Shown one piece after another: positions 27,054 to 35,310 of a stretch of 59,360 nucleotides of DNA. The stretch lies in NCBI GenBank assembly GCA_017522685.1, contig JAFWYN010000024.1, positions 1 to 59,360 of the forward strand. The letters run 5' to 3'. This DNA is from Lachnospiraceae bacterium (GTDB lineage Bacteria; Bacillota_A; Clostridia; Lachnospirales; Lachnospiraceae). The notes below the pieces were generated by a model. The model was given only the letters and a program-made list of their open reading frames with translations, was not told the origin of the DNA and searched no databases. Within the stretch, counting starts at the first letter, position 1. Each line of letters starts with the position of its first letter. The translations under genes and the position numbers were made by a program.

Positions 27054-27082
27054 GATTACAGCCTCTTTTCTAATTTTGATAG

Positions 27083-27111
27083 ACTGTAACACAGAAAACT
27101 CTTCTTGTCAA
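27083..27111 (-). promoter_or_regulatory. Promoter of the aspS2 leader
   Basis: Minus-strand -35 TTGACA (27111-27106) and -10 TACAGT (27088-27083) with a 17-base spacer. A perfect -35 box. Start of transcription would be near 27076, just upstream of the leader peptide. Confidence 0.8.
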
Positions 27112-27115
27112 GTAT

Positions 27116-27367
27116 TTATACTATTTTCCGGATAGAATCAACGGATAATCCATACTCCTGCGCCAGGTCCTCCATCGTACTTCCTTCTCTGTACTTCCTT
27201 CGAATCTCTTCATTCCGCTGCTTATAATAGCTACGGGCACCGGAAGCTTCTCCCCATGACTTTTTGGCATCTGTACCGGGAACATACAATGTCTCACCGG
27301 CAGCATACTTTTGAAGTTCCTTGAGCAGCTTGTCCGGCAGAATATCCTGTGCATTCCTATACTTCAT
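27116..27367 (-). CDS. CD3324-like small helix-turn-helix protein
   Basis: The 83-residue product reads MKYRNAQDILPDKLLKELQKYAAGETLYVP near the start and ends in a helix-turn-helix (RRKYREGSTMEDLAQEYGLSVDSIRKIV, about residues 55-82). It resembles the small CD3324 family of Clostridia, which has a Mor/resolvase-like DNA-binding end; function unknown. It overlaps the end of the frameshifted gene upstream by 11 bases, so both were probably cotranscribed. Confidence 0.8.
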   Translation of the reverse strand: MKYRNAQDILPDKLLKELQKYAAGETLYVPGTDAKKSWGEASGARSYYKQRNEEIRRKYREGSTMEDLAQEYGLSVDSIRKIV

Positions 27368-28387
27368 CTAAAAACTCCTCCGCCGTAGCATACTCATGGA
27401 TCTTACCACCACCTGCTTCAATAACCTGTCGCATCTTAACTTCAATCAAATCGGCCTGTTTCGCAATCATTTTCAAATTGTCTGCCTCATAATAATCCAT
27501 TAATTCCAGCCTTTCCAATCCGAAATCTTCACAAACCTGATTCAACTCATGCTGCAGATAAATTCCCCACATATAAACCTTTATGTAATCCTGCTTAGAC
27601 GCATAATGACGGATACGAAGCCATGTATAGGAAAGCTCACCATACCAATCTGCCAAATCCTGGAAATTCTTTTCTTGTTGTTCCTCTTTTCCTTCATCAT
27701 AGGTCGACATACCTTCTAAAAACACCTGTACATCACATATCAGTTCATAGCAAAGCGCCTTCTGTGCCTCTCCGTTTTGTTCCTTTAAAACCTGCAAGTA
27801 CTTCTCTTCAAATCCTTCCGGTACTCTATCCATGGTTTCTAACTCTTCTACCTGATTTGTCTGAGTCTTTTTGAAATATCTGCAATTACTGAAAGCGATT
27901 GCCTGTGCCAGATAATCCAGCACATAACCGGCTCCCAACTTCACCTCACTGCCTTTTCCAAACAGCATCTGCATATAAATACTCTTTGCCTGAGCATATG
28001 CCTGTAACGCACACATATGCATCTTCTTCCTATTGTTGATATTTTCCTGCAATTTCTTTGCAGACTATTAAAACGTTCTAAATCCTCATCACTTCTTGCA
28101 TATAGTACCTTTGCATCTGCCAAAACCGTAATATTATACTCATCTAACTCTGCAAAACTTTCCAAACGTTCCCAAGGAATACCCCAGATATCAAAGCCTT
28201 CTCCGTTTAATATAAAGGTTCTTCCAAACTCATTTCCTTTTTTCGTAATGGGGACAAAGAAACTTACTGCATCCTCCTTATCCTCTATTCTTAATGTAGT
28301 ATGGGAAACCACTAATGCAATATCATCCACATAGTTTGTCCTTACTTGTTCAATTACCCAATTTGTTACAAACTCACTATTTTTCAT
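27357..28387 (-). pseudogene. Frameshifted nucleotidyltransferase-like gene with helical C-terminal part
   Basis: Two frames form one gene. The 5' part (28387 to about 28060) encodes MKNSEFVTNWVIEQV ... GFDIWGIPWERLESFAELDEY ... DLERFNSLQ, which looks like a degenerate nucleotidyltransferase fold. The 3' part continues in the next frame as KKLQENINNRKKMHM to ATAEEFLDEV. Adding one A to the AAA run at 28057-28059 restores SLQKKLQENI, so a single-base loss explains the break. The intact protein would be about 342 residues. It may be a true pseudogene, a sequencing error, or slippage. An internal TTG at 28052 could start the second part alone. Family and substrate are not certain. Confidence 0.65.
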
Positions 28388-28517
28388 ATTCTTTCCTCCT
28401 GCTGTAAATACTCATTATTCATCTACTATTCATTTCTCGGTTAACCTAAACTCAGTATAACGCATCGCAATCAACACTTCAATGTAACAAACTTTTCCGT
28501 ACCATTCTTTCCGAAAA

Positions 28518-28997
28518 TCAATTTAACAGTGCAATCCCCAGATTCAGATACCCTGCAAAAGTTACCCACAGCAAATACGGTACCATAAGATATCCTGCCG
28601 GTTTGGAAAGCCTATAAAACCTTACCAACGTCACAAAAATCAACACCCACAATAATATCAGCCAGAAGAAGGCAAAAACATACCATTGCAAATTAAAAAA
28701 CCAGGTGGACCAAAGGAAGTTCACCAACAACTGATAAAAATAGACACTTATGGCCTGACTCTTTTCCTCCATGGTACCTTCGCTTGTTAATACCAGATAG
28801 GATGCCACTCCCATGAGGATATAAAGAATGGTCCACACCAACGGGAACAACCACCCGGGTGGGGAAAGCGGTGGCTTATTTACCGTCTGAAAAATCATCA
28901 TGCTGTCCTTTGTGAGTAATGCCGAAATCGCCCCGACCACTAACGGTATTGCGATACAAATAGCCAGCAGCTTCTTATTTATCTTCTTATCATCCAT
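28518..28997 (-). CDS. tspO: TspO/MBR-family membrane protein
   Basis: The 159-residue protein has five membrane helices and the family signature NKPPLSPPGWLFPLVWTILYILMGVASY near residues 40-67. TspO proteins bind porphyrins and related ligands and affect tetrapyrrole and stress responses. The ATG at 28997 is seven bases after GGAGGTG; the longer upstream frame lacks a binding site. It lies 67 bases after the MATE transporter gene on the same strand. Confidence 0.92.
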   Translation of the reverse strand: MDDKKINKKLLAICIAIPLVVGAISALLTKDSMMIFQTVNKPPLSPPGWLFPLVWTILYILMGVASYLVLTSEGTMEEKSQAISVYFYQLLVNFLWSTWFFNLQWYVFAFFWLILLWVLIFVTLVRFYRLSKPAGYLMVPYLLWVTFAGYLNLGIALLN

Positions 28998-29064
28998 ACA
29001 AAAACACCTCCGGTATAATTTATGAAATCCATTCACAGATTATACCGAAGGTGGTACTTACTCG

Positions 29065-30444
29065 TTACATTCTTACTTTCTTCTTCCATCCGCCACGCAG
29101 ATATAAAATGGTGGTGATAATAGCTCCTATCAACCAGGCACAAAGCAGGGAAATAAAGATACACTCCTGTCTGCCGTTGGGATGTTCTGCACTCTTTGTG
29201 AGCCACACTAAGCCATATGCAATGGGCAAACGAATCACAACAGATGTTAATACGGAAATCCACATAGGTGTCATGGTATCTCCGGCACCACGCATAATAC
29301 CGGATAAACTCTGGGTCACTGCCATGGCAATATATCCAAGGGCAATAATACTCATCATCTTTCTGCTCAAATCTACCAACTCGGCAGTTTCCGTAAACAT
29401 ACCCATTAAGAATTTACCAAATATTAAAATCAGTGCTGTCAATGTGGCAGAAGTAGCTACTGCCAATATAGTACCCTGTTTTGCCCCCTTGGTCACACGC
29501 TCCATATTTCCGGCACCAATGTTCTGGCCCGTATATGTAGTCATGGCAGTACCAAAGGAGAAATTGGGTAACATCGCAAAACCATCCACACGCATGATCA
29601 TAATATTCACTGCCACAAACATTTCACCAAAGCTGTTGGTTAATTTCTGTACAGAAATCATAGCTACTGAGAAAATAGCCTGTGTCAAACCTGAAGGTAA
29701 ACCTAAACGAATTACAGTCATGGCGTATTTTTTCCTTAATACCAGATACTTAGGCTTCAAATCAAAAAGCTGAGTCAAAGTAGCCAGTCTCACAAAACAA
29801 AGTATGGCAGAAACAGCCTGTGCTATAATGGTAGCCCAAGCCACACCACTGACACCCAGATTAAATTCCTTCACAAATACTAAATCCAACACAATATTGA
29901 TTACAGTGGATACCAATAAAACTACCAATGCCCAAAAAGCATCTCCCAAACCTCTCAAAATACCACTCAAAATATTATAAAAGGCACTTCCTGCACATCC
30001 CAGGAATAAAATCATCAAATAGACTTCGCATCCGTCAATAATACCGGTCGGTGTATCCAATATCTCCAACAAGGGTCTGGTCACCAATACCGATAATGCC
30101 ATAACAATCAGTGATGCTATTGCCGTTAAAACGATACAATTTCCAACCGTGTAGGAAAGTTCCTCTCTCTGCCTTGTTCCAAAATACTGGGATACCATGA
30201 TGCTGGCTCCCATACTGATACCGATAAACAGTACCAGAAGCAGATTCAATACAGGACCTGCCGCGCCTACTGCTGACAATGCACTGTCACCTACATACTT
30301 TCCAACTACTATGGTATCCACTGTACTGTATAACTGCTGCGCAATATTACCAATCAACATAGGTAATGTAAAAACTACAATCTTTTTCCAGGGTGTCCCC
30401 TCTGTCATATCCGTGGGCTGAAACAGACTTTTCAAAACATTCAT
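29065..30444 (-). CDS. MATE-family efflux transporter
   Basis: The 459-residue protein has twelve membrane helices in two repeats and the MatE core: FTLPMLIGNIAQQLYSTVDTIVVGKYVGDSALSAVGAAGP near residues 28-67, and GLPSGLTQAIFSVAMISVQKLTNSFG at the start of the second half. It probably exports cationic drugs or metabolites using a sodium or proton gradient. Substrate unknown. It is followed on the same strand by tspO. Confidence 0.93.
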   Translation of the reverse strand: MNVLKSLFQPTDMTEGTPWKKIVVFTLPMLIGNIAQQLYSTVDTIVVGKYVGDSALSAVGAAGPVLNLLLVLFIGISMGASIMVSQYFGTRQREELSYTVGNCIVLTAIASLIVMALSVLVTRPLLEILDTPTGIIDGCEVYLMILFLGCAGSAFYNILSGILRGLGDAFWALVVLLVSTVINIVLDLVFVKEFNLGVSGVAWATIIAQAVSAILCFVRLATLTQLFDLKPKYLVLRKKYAMTVIRLGLPSGLTQAIFSVAMISVQKLTNSFGEMFVAVNIMIMRVDGFAMLPNFSFGTAMTTYTGQNIGAGNMERVTKGAKQGTILAVATSATLTALILIFGKFLMGMFTETAELVDLSRKMMSIIALGYIAMAVTQSLSGIMRGAGDTMTPMWISVLTSVVIRLPIAYGLVWLTKSAEHPNGRQECIFISLLCAWLIGAIITTILYLRGGWKKKVRM

Positions 30445-30515
30445 ATCCTACTCTACCACCTTTTCTTCATAATCATCTCTCTTTACATACCGTACTATTC
30501 TATTCCAATATAAAT

Positions 30516-30544
30516 AAAAAGGCAAGGGGTAACCTTGCCTTTTT
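30516..30544 (-). terminator. Terminator of the sensor-GGDEF gene
   Basis: AAAAAGGCAAGG (30516-30527) pairs with CCTTGCCTTTTT (30533-30544) around a 5-base loop, with T runs on both strands, seven bases beyond the stop codon. Confidence 0.85.
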
Positions 30545-30550
30545 CGGAAA

Positions 30551-32464
30551 TTATTCTTGTCTTTGTTGTTTTTTCCTGTTTTTATCGATGTACATCTTTT
30601 TATCTGTTACTCTGATGCAGTCTTCCAGGAAAGTATTCACATCAATCTTAAATACATCATAGCCATAACTGATGGATAAATCGGCCAGCTTTTTGTGCTT
30701 TGTATTATACTTTGTAATTTCCTCGTCAACACTTTGCCAATACTTTTCTACTTCCTGTTCCGATTTCGCCATACCCATGATGACAAATTCATCACCACCA
30801 TAACGGATTACATAGCTCTTACCTGCCTTTTTCTGCAAGATTTTAGCCGCTGTTTTGATAATCAAATCGCCTTCCTCATGACCGCATTTGTCATTTATCT
30901 TCTTCAAACCATCCACATCCACAAAGGATATCTGCATACCTGTATTGGTCATCAGGCATTTCTTCTTCAACTCCATGAAGTAACGCTCCATACCAAACCG
31001 GTTATATACACCGGTTAGTGAATCCCTGATATACATATCATCCAAACGCTTCATGGCATTCCGCAACATACTCTGCTTACGAATATTCTCGATAGCATCA
31101 CCCATATTAATCAGCCAGCTTACATATAACTGATTACCAACCGTGAAAGAACTGTCCACAAATACAAAATATCCGAAATTTCTCTCCAAATAATGCAACG
31201 GTGAAAAGATATACAGCTTTCCGCTCTCCGTATCACGGAACAAATCATCAAATGCCTGCTTTGATTCAAAGGAAGAATGATTTTTAAACACACCATTCTG
31301 ATACGCAATAATGACATCCACATTGTGGGAGTACGCCAGCCTTTCCTCAATGCTCATGTCTTCCTGTTCCATCATACCCAGTTCAAATATATCCTCTACA
31401 AATCCTTCATTTGCACAAACATAAAACTCAGGAGGATTGATTGCTTTAATAAACTCTTTGATACAATCCTTCCATTCTTCAAAAGTATTGCCTTCAATGA
31501 TATGCTTTTCCAGCATAATCATTTGATGAAGCAGCTTTCTTCTTTCATTTTCCATACCCAGAGCTCCGATTCGGTACTCTTGTTCCTGTGAGAATGATTT
31601 ACTTTGACAGCCACAACTCTCATTCACAATCAGCTCATCAGCCAGATAGGTGCAATCCTTTACTTCCTTACCATTTACTTTGTCCAGCAGTACCTTACAA
31701 GCAGCCTCTCCCAGCTCTTTGCTTCTGGTTCTCACCGATGTAATCTTAGGACTGTGTACCTGTCCCTCCAGACTGCAATCATATCCGGCTACTATGACAT
31801 CTTCCGGTATCCGGTGTCCTCTATCCATCAAAATATCAGCTATAGTAATTGCCATAGTATCATTGGCACAAATAATAGCCTCCGGGAAGGTCAAAGTAGA
31901 AGACAATATCTCTTTTGCCGCAAGAGCACCGCCGGTGATATAAAAATCTCCCTGACTGATACGTTCCGGCACTATGGGAATCTTATTCTCGGTTAACACA
32001 TCCAAATATGCCTGATATCTGGAATCTGCATCCGCATTTCCTTCGATTCCTTTTACAAAATGAATCTTTCGTTTCCCATGATCCTTTACGATATGCTCTA
32101 CCAAAGCCCGCATTCCCTCATAGCCATCCATAAACACACTGGGATAATCTCTTAAGGAAAATCCTACGCAAACAATAGGAACCTCTACCTTCAGTAACAG
32201 CTTTTCAATCTTATTTTTATTATATTCCAAATGCATGGCATTGGCAATTACTATCACTCCATCGAATAAATTCAAATCCGGAAGATTCACAATATTGATT
32301 TCTCCCAGATTATGCTTCTCTTTTTCAAAAGCTCCTGTAAACCACAAAAATACTGCTACATTGCATCCGTTATATTTTGCCCATTCTTCAATACCTCGCA
32401 TAATATCTGACTGGTCTGTGGTATCCATAGAAGTCATTAATACCGCGATATTCTTGTGCTCCAT
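30551..32464 (-). CDS. Diguanylate cyclase with LacI-type sugar-binding sensor domain
   Basis: The 637-residue protein begins MEHKNIAVLMTSMDTTDQSDI, right after AAGGAGG. Residues about 1-290 form a periplasmic-binding-protein-like fold of the LacI/GalR effector type (IICANDTMAITIADILMDRG and VIVAGYDCSLEGQVHSPKITSVRT are diagnostic), but there is no DNA-binding helix-turn-helix. About 300-480 is an uncharacterised linker or second sensor. The C-terminus (about 480-637) is a GGDEF domain with intact YGGDEF and DSLTGVYNR, so it should make c-di-GMP. No inhibitory RxxD site is seen. With no signal peptide it is cytoplasmic. It is divergent from a GH51 gene. Confidence 0.88.
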   Translation of the reverse strand: MEHKNIAVLMTSMDTTDQSDIMRGIEEWAKYNGCNVAVFLWFTGAFEKEKHNLGEINIVNLPDLNLFDGVIVIANAMHLEYNKNKIEKLLLKVEVPIVCVGFSLRDYPSVFMDGYEGMRALVEHIVKDHGKRKIHFVKGIEGNADADSRYQAYLDVLTENKIPIVPERISQGDFYITGGALAAKEILSSTLTFPEAIICANDTMAITIADILMDRGHRIPEDVIVAGYDCSLEGQVHSPKITSVRTRSKELGEAACKVLLDKVNGKEVKDCTYLADELIVNESCGCQSKSFSQEQEYRIGALGMENERRKLLHQMIMLEKHIIEGNTFEEWKDCIKEFIKAINPPEFYVCANEGFVEDIFELGMMEQEDMSIEERLAYSHNVDVIIAYQNGVFKNHSSFESKQAFDDLFRDTESGKLYIFSPLHYLERNFGYFVFVDSSFTVGNQLYVSWLINMGDAIENIRKQSMLRNAMKRLDDMYIRDSLTGVYNRFGMERYFMELKKKCLMTNTGMQISFVDVDGLKKINDKCGHEEGDLIIKTAAKILQKKAGKSYVIRYGGDEFVIMGMAKSEQEVEKYWQSVDEEITKYNTKHKKLADLSISYGYDVFKIDVNTFLEDCIRVTDKKMYIDKNRKKQQRQE

Positions 32465-32507
32465 TGTTTCACCCTCCTTACGATAGTAACTATCCCCATA
32501 TATAGTC

Positions 32508-32537
32508 ATTTTACCATTTGTTGTACATAATTTTCAA
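32508..32537 (-). promoter_or_regulatory. Promoter of the sensor-GGDEF gene
   Basis: Minus-strand -35 TTGAAA (32537-32532) and -10 TAAAAT (32513-32508) with an 18-base spacer, about 45 bases before the start codon. Confidence 0.55.
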
Positions 32538-32584
32538 GTCCCTTCCTGTTCCATTCACTCTTTTCTATATTTTACACGGAAATG

Positions 32585-32613
32585 TTGCACAATTTTTGTA
32601 AACTTGGTATAAT
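32585..32613 (+). promoter_or_regulatory. Promoter of the GH51 gene with an overlapping palindrome
   Basis: -35 TTGCAC (32585-32590), 17-base spacer and a consensus -10 TATAAT (32608-32613). A perfect 14-base palindrome GTATAATTTTATAC (32607-32620) overlaps the -10 box and is a good operator candidate. Confidence 0.7.
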
Positions 32614-32655
32614 TTTATACAAAGTAAAACGTTTGACTAAAGGAGGAATTTAACG

Positions 32656-34263
32656 ATGCCCAAAAAAGCAAAAGTTACCGTGCATCCGGCCTATGAAATC
32701 GGTGAAATATCACCCAGAATTTATTCTGCATTCTTAGAGCCCATCGGAAATATGGTAAACGGAAGTATGTTTAATCCCAAGCATCCCACCGCGGACGAAA
32801 AGGGTCTGCGTCATGATTTTATCGATGCCATTAAGGCTACAGACCTTCCGGCAGTACGTCTGCCCGGCGGTAATTTCGTATCAGGCTGGGACTGGAAGGA
32901 TTCTATCGGTCCCAAAGAGCAGCGTAAAGCTCATTTGGACCTGGCATGGCACCAATACTATACCAATGAGGTGGGACATGATGAATATCTGCAGTGGTCT
33001 GAAATGACTGAAACCGAGCCCATGTACACCATCAATCTGGGAACCGGAGACATCAATGATGCGGTAAAGATTATTGAATACACTAACCATGAAGGTGGCA
33101 CTTATTGGTCCGATCTTCGTAAAGAATACGGCCATGAGGATCCCTATGGTGTTAAAATCTGGTATTTGGGAAATGAAGTAGATGGTTACTGGCAAATCGG
33201 ATCATACCAGAATGATCCCAGAGGCTATGGTCTGTTGGCCAATGAAACCTCTAAGCTGATGAAGTGGGTGGATCCTAAGATTGAAACTGTTGCCTGTGTA
33301 TCCTGCTCTCCCAATATGCTCCACTATCCGGAGTGGGATTTAACCGCACTTACCGAATGCTACCATAGTGTGGATTACATATCCATGCATCATTATCAAT
33401 CTGTTTTGTTGGATGATCTTCCTACTTACTTAGGTGCATCCCGTTATTTTGAAGACTATATCAATACCGAGATTGCCATCTGTGATTATGTGGCAGCCAA
33501 ACTGAAATCGCCCAAGAAGATGATGATTTCCTTTGACGAATATGCTACCATGATGCGTCCCGCAGGTGAACTTCACTATGGACGTGGCGAATACTTACAT
33601 TATAAAACACACTATAATTTCGACCCTAACCGCGGCTATATCCGTCACGACCCCGACAACATGCCCGAGCGTGGTTTCCGCGGCGGCAGTGATATGTTAC
33701 AGGCTATCGTAAACGCCTCCACCATTCTGACCTTTATCCGTCACGCTGACCGTGTAAAGATTGCCTGCATGACCGGTGGTTTACATGTATTGGCTTCCTG
33801 CAACAAGGAGCATGTATGGAGCACCGCTTCTGCCATTCCTTATACCCAGCTGATGCGTTATGGTCGCGGCACAGCTTTGCAGACCAGCGTGGACTGTGAT
33901 ACCTATGATATCCCCAGCTATATCGTAGACGATACCAATCAGTACTACGAGCAGGATAATGTAGACTTCATTGATACTGCAGCTGCATTTGACAAGGAGA
34001 CCGGCGAATTATCCATCTTTGTCATCAATCGTAACTGGCAGGATGCCAATGATATCGAATTGGATGTATCCGGCTTTGAAGGCGTACAGTTTATTGAGCA
34101 CTTGGAGATGCATACCGATGATCTGACCAAGGCTAATAACTTTGAAACCCCTGACGCGATTCAGTCCGTGGTAAATTCCTCTGCAACCTTTGCTGACGGC
34201 AAGGTAACAAGCAATGTAAAGGCTATTTCCTGGAATGTCTTCCGTTTCAAGGTAGAAAAATAA
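32656..34263 (+). CDS. Alpha-L-arabinofuranosidase, glycoside hydrolase family 51
   Basis: A 535-residue cytoplasmic enzyme that removes terminal alpha-L-arabinofuranose from arabinan or arabinoxylan oligosaccharides. The family start is YEIGEISPRIYSAFLEPIG (near 14-32), followed by DLPAVRLPGGNFVSGWDWKDSIGP. The acid/base glutamate lies in WYLGNEVDG (about 174) and the nucleophile in SFDEYATM (about 294). It has a strong promoter, AAAGGAGG site and its own terminator. Its divergent neighbour carries a LacI-type sugar sensor fused to GGDEF. Confidence 0.92.
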   Translation: MPKKAKVTVHPAYEIGEISPRIYSAFLEPIGNMVNGSMFNPKHPTADEKGLRHDFIDAIKATDLPAVRLPGGNFVSGWDWKDSIGPKEQRKAHLDLAWHQYYTNEVGHDEYLQWSEMTETEPMYTINLGTGDINDAVKIIEYTNHEGGTYWSDLRKEYGHEDPYGVKIWYLGNEVDGYWQIGSYQNDPRGYGLLANETSKLMKWVDPKIETVACVSCSPNMLHYPEWDLTALTECYHSVDYISMHHYQSVLLDDLPTYLGASRYFEDYINTEIAICDYVAAKLKSPKKMMISFDEYATMMRPAGELHYGRGEYLHYKTHYNFDPNRGYIRHDPDNMPERGFRGGSDMLQAIVNASTILTFIRHADRVKIACMTGGLHVLASCNKEHVWSTASAIPYTQLMRYGRGTALQTSVDCDTYDIPSYIVDDTNQYYEQDNVDFIDTAAAFDKETGELSIFVINRNWQDANDIELDVSGFEGVQFIEHLEMHTDDLTKANNFETPDAIQSVVNSSATFADGKVTSNVKAISWNVFRFKVEK

Positions 34264-34270
34264 TTCAAAT

Positions 34271-34326
34271 AAAAATGGCTATCTGCACTGCCGTCTTTCG
34301 GACCGGTCGCAGATAGCCATTTTTTA
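34271..34326. terminator. Bidirectional terminator between GH51 and PfkB genes
   Basis: AAAAATGGCTATCTGC (34271-34286) pairs over 16 bases with GCAGATAGCCATTTTT (34309-34324) around a structured loop, with A and T runs for both directions. Confidence 0.9.
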
Positions 34327-35289
34327 TACTCTTTCTTTTATCAATGCTTCTACCTCATCCACGGCAGGCATAACCTTTAATGCCCCTTTCCGAGTGGTGA
34401 TAATGGACGCTGCCGCATTGGCAAAGGTCAGCATTTCTCTTAAATCCTCTTCCCTTAAATCTTTCAATCCTTTCTCCAACAGGAAATGCAAACAGGAACC
34501 CATAAAGGTATCCCCTGCACCGGTGGTTTCGATGGTGTCTTCCTGCAGGAAGCCGGAAACCTCTACACGCATATTCTCGTAATAAGCTCTGCTTCCGTCC
34601 CTTCCCATGGAAAGAAGAATCAACGGAATCTGATAAGTATCCTGCAAAAGCTTTACTCCTTTATCAAAATCCTCTTCTCCCGTAAACCACCTGATTTCAT
34701 TGTCCGAAATCTTCAGAATGTCACAATACCCCAAACCATATGCCACCTGTTTCTTTGCCAGCTCCAGGCTATTCCATAAGGACTCCCGTAGATTCGGGTC
34801 AAAGGATATAAGAAGCCCATTCTCCTTAGCCACTTTAAGTGCTTTTATGGTGGCTTCTCGCACACTCTCATGGGTCATGGACAGAGTACCGAAATGAAAG
34901 AGTTTTGACTCTTGAATCATCTCCTCCTTTACTTCATCCTGTTCCAGCATCATGTCCGCTCCGGGACTACGATAAAAGGAAAAGCTTCTGTCACCGGTCT
35001 CATCATTTTGTACAAAGGCCAGGGTGGTTCGTACATCCTTATCCAATATCAGATTGGCGGTATCGATTCCCTCCTCTTCCAACGCTTTCTTTAATCTGAA
35101 TCCGAAAATATCTTCGCCCACTTTACCGATAAAAGCAGTATTATGTCCGAATCGTTGCAACATGGCCAACACATTACATGGTGCCCCGCCGGGATTGGCT
35201 TCAAACACGGTATTCCCTTGGGCACTGTTACCATAATCCGTAAAGTCTATCAGTAATTCTCCCAGTGCTATTACATCATATTTTTTCAT
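34324..35289 (-). CDS. PfkB-family carbohydrate kinase (fructokinase-like)
   Basis: The 321-residue protein has the N-terminal ELLIDF and NPGGAPCNVLAML substrate motifs and the catalytic anion-hole motif TTGAGDTFMGS near residues 250-260. It is closest in pattern to bacterial fructokinases of the ScrK type, which make fructose-6-phosphate. It lies 21 bases downstream of a D-lyxose/D-mannose isomerase gene, which supports use of a ketose product such as fructose (or xylulose) as substrate. Acts in the cytoplasm. Confidence 0.88.
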   Translation of the reverse strand: MKKYDVIALGELLIDFTDYGNSAQGNTVFEANPGGAPCNVLAMLQRFGHNTAFIGKVGEDIFGFRLKKALEEEGIDTANLILDKDVRTTLAFVQNDETGDRSFSFYRSPGADMMLEQDEVKEEMIQESKLFHFGTLSMTHESVREATIKALKVAKENGLLISFDPNLRESLWNSLELAKKQVAYGLGYCDILKISDNEIRWFTGEEDFDKGVKLLQDTYQIPLILLSMGRDGSRAYYENMRVEVSGFLQEDTIETTGAGDTFMGSCLHFLLEKGLKDLREEDLREMLTFANAAASIITTRKGALKVMPAVDEVEALIKERV

Positions 35290-35310
35290 GGTTTCATCTC
35301 CTCTGCCGGA

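Larger units (their letters stand above)
26854..27076 (-). promoter_or_regulatory. Candidate leader-peptide transcription attenuator of aspS2
   Basis: In transcript order: segment 1 GCGCTTGTA (27003-26995, over the last codons of the peptide), segment 2 CAGGTACAAGCGC (26977-26965), segment 3 (26955-26944), segment 4 (26884-26873) and the terminator 3' arm. Segment 1 pairs with 2 (nine pairs, extended inside by CUG/CAG and GGAA/UUCC). Segment 2 pairs with 3 (CAGGTACAA with TTGTACCTG). Segment 3 pairs with 4 by 12 continuous pairs including three G-U, and this excludes the terminator hairpin. A ribosome at the peptide's stop codon would cover segment 1, favouring 2:3 and termination. Stalling at the first Asp codon would leave 1 free, favouring 1:2, 3:4 and readthrough. 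No T-box sequence is present. Confidence 0.65.

Noticed and set aside
26711..27076. T-box riboswitch upstream of aspS2
   Set aside because: The gene family often has one, but the conserved T-box sequence (TGGnACCGCG type) and stem I features are not visible; the leader-peptide arrangement explains the helices better.
26854..27076. 6S RNA or another stand-alone small RNA
   Set aside because: The ends do not pair with each other as in 6S RNA, and the transcript points into aspS2.
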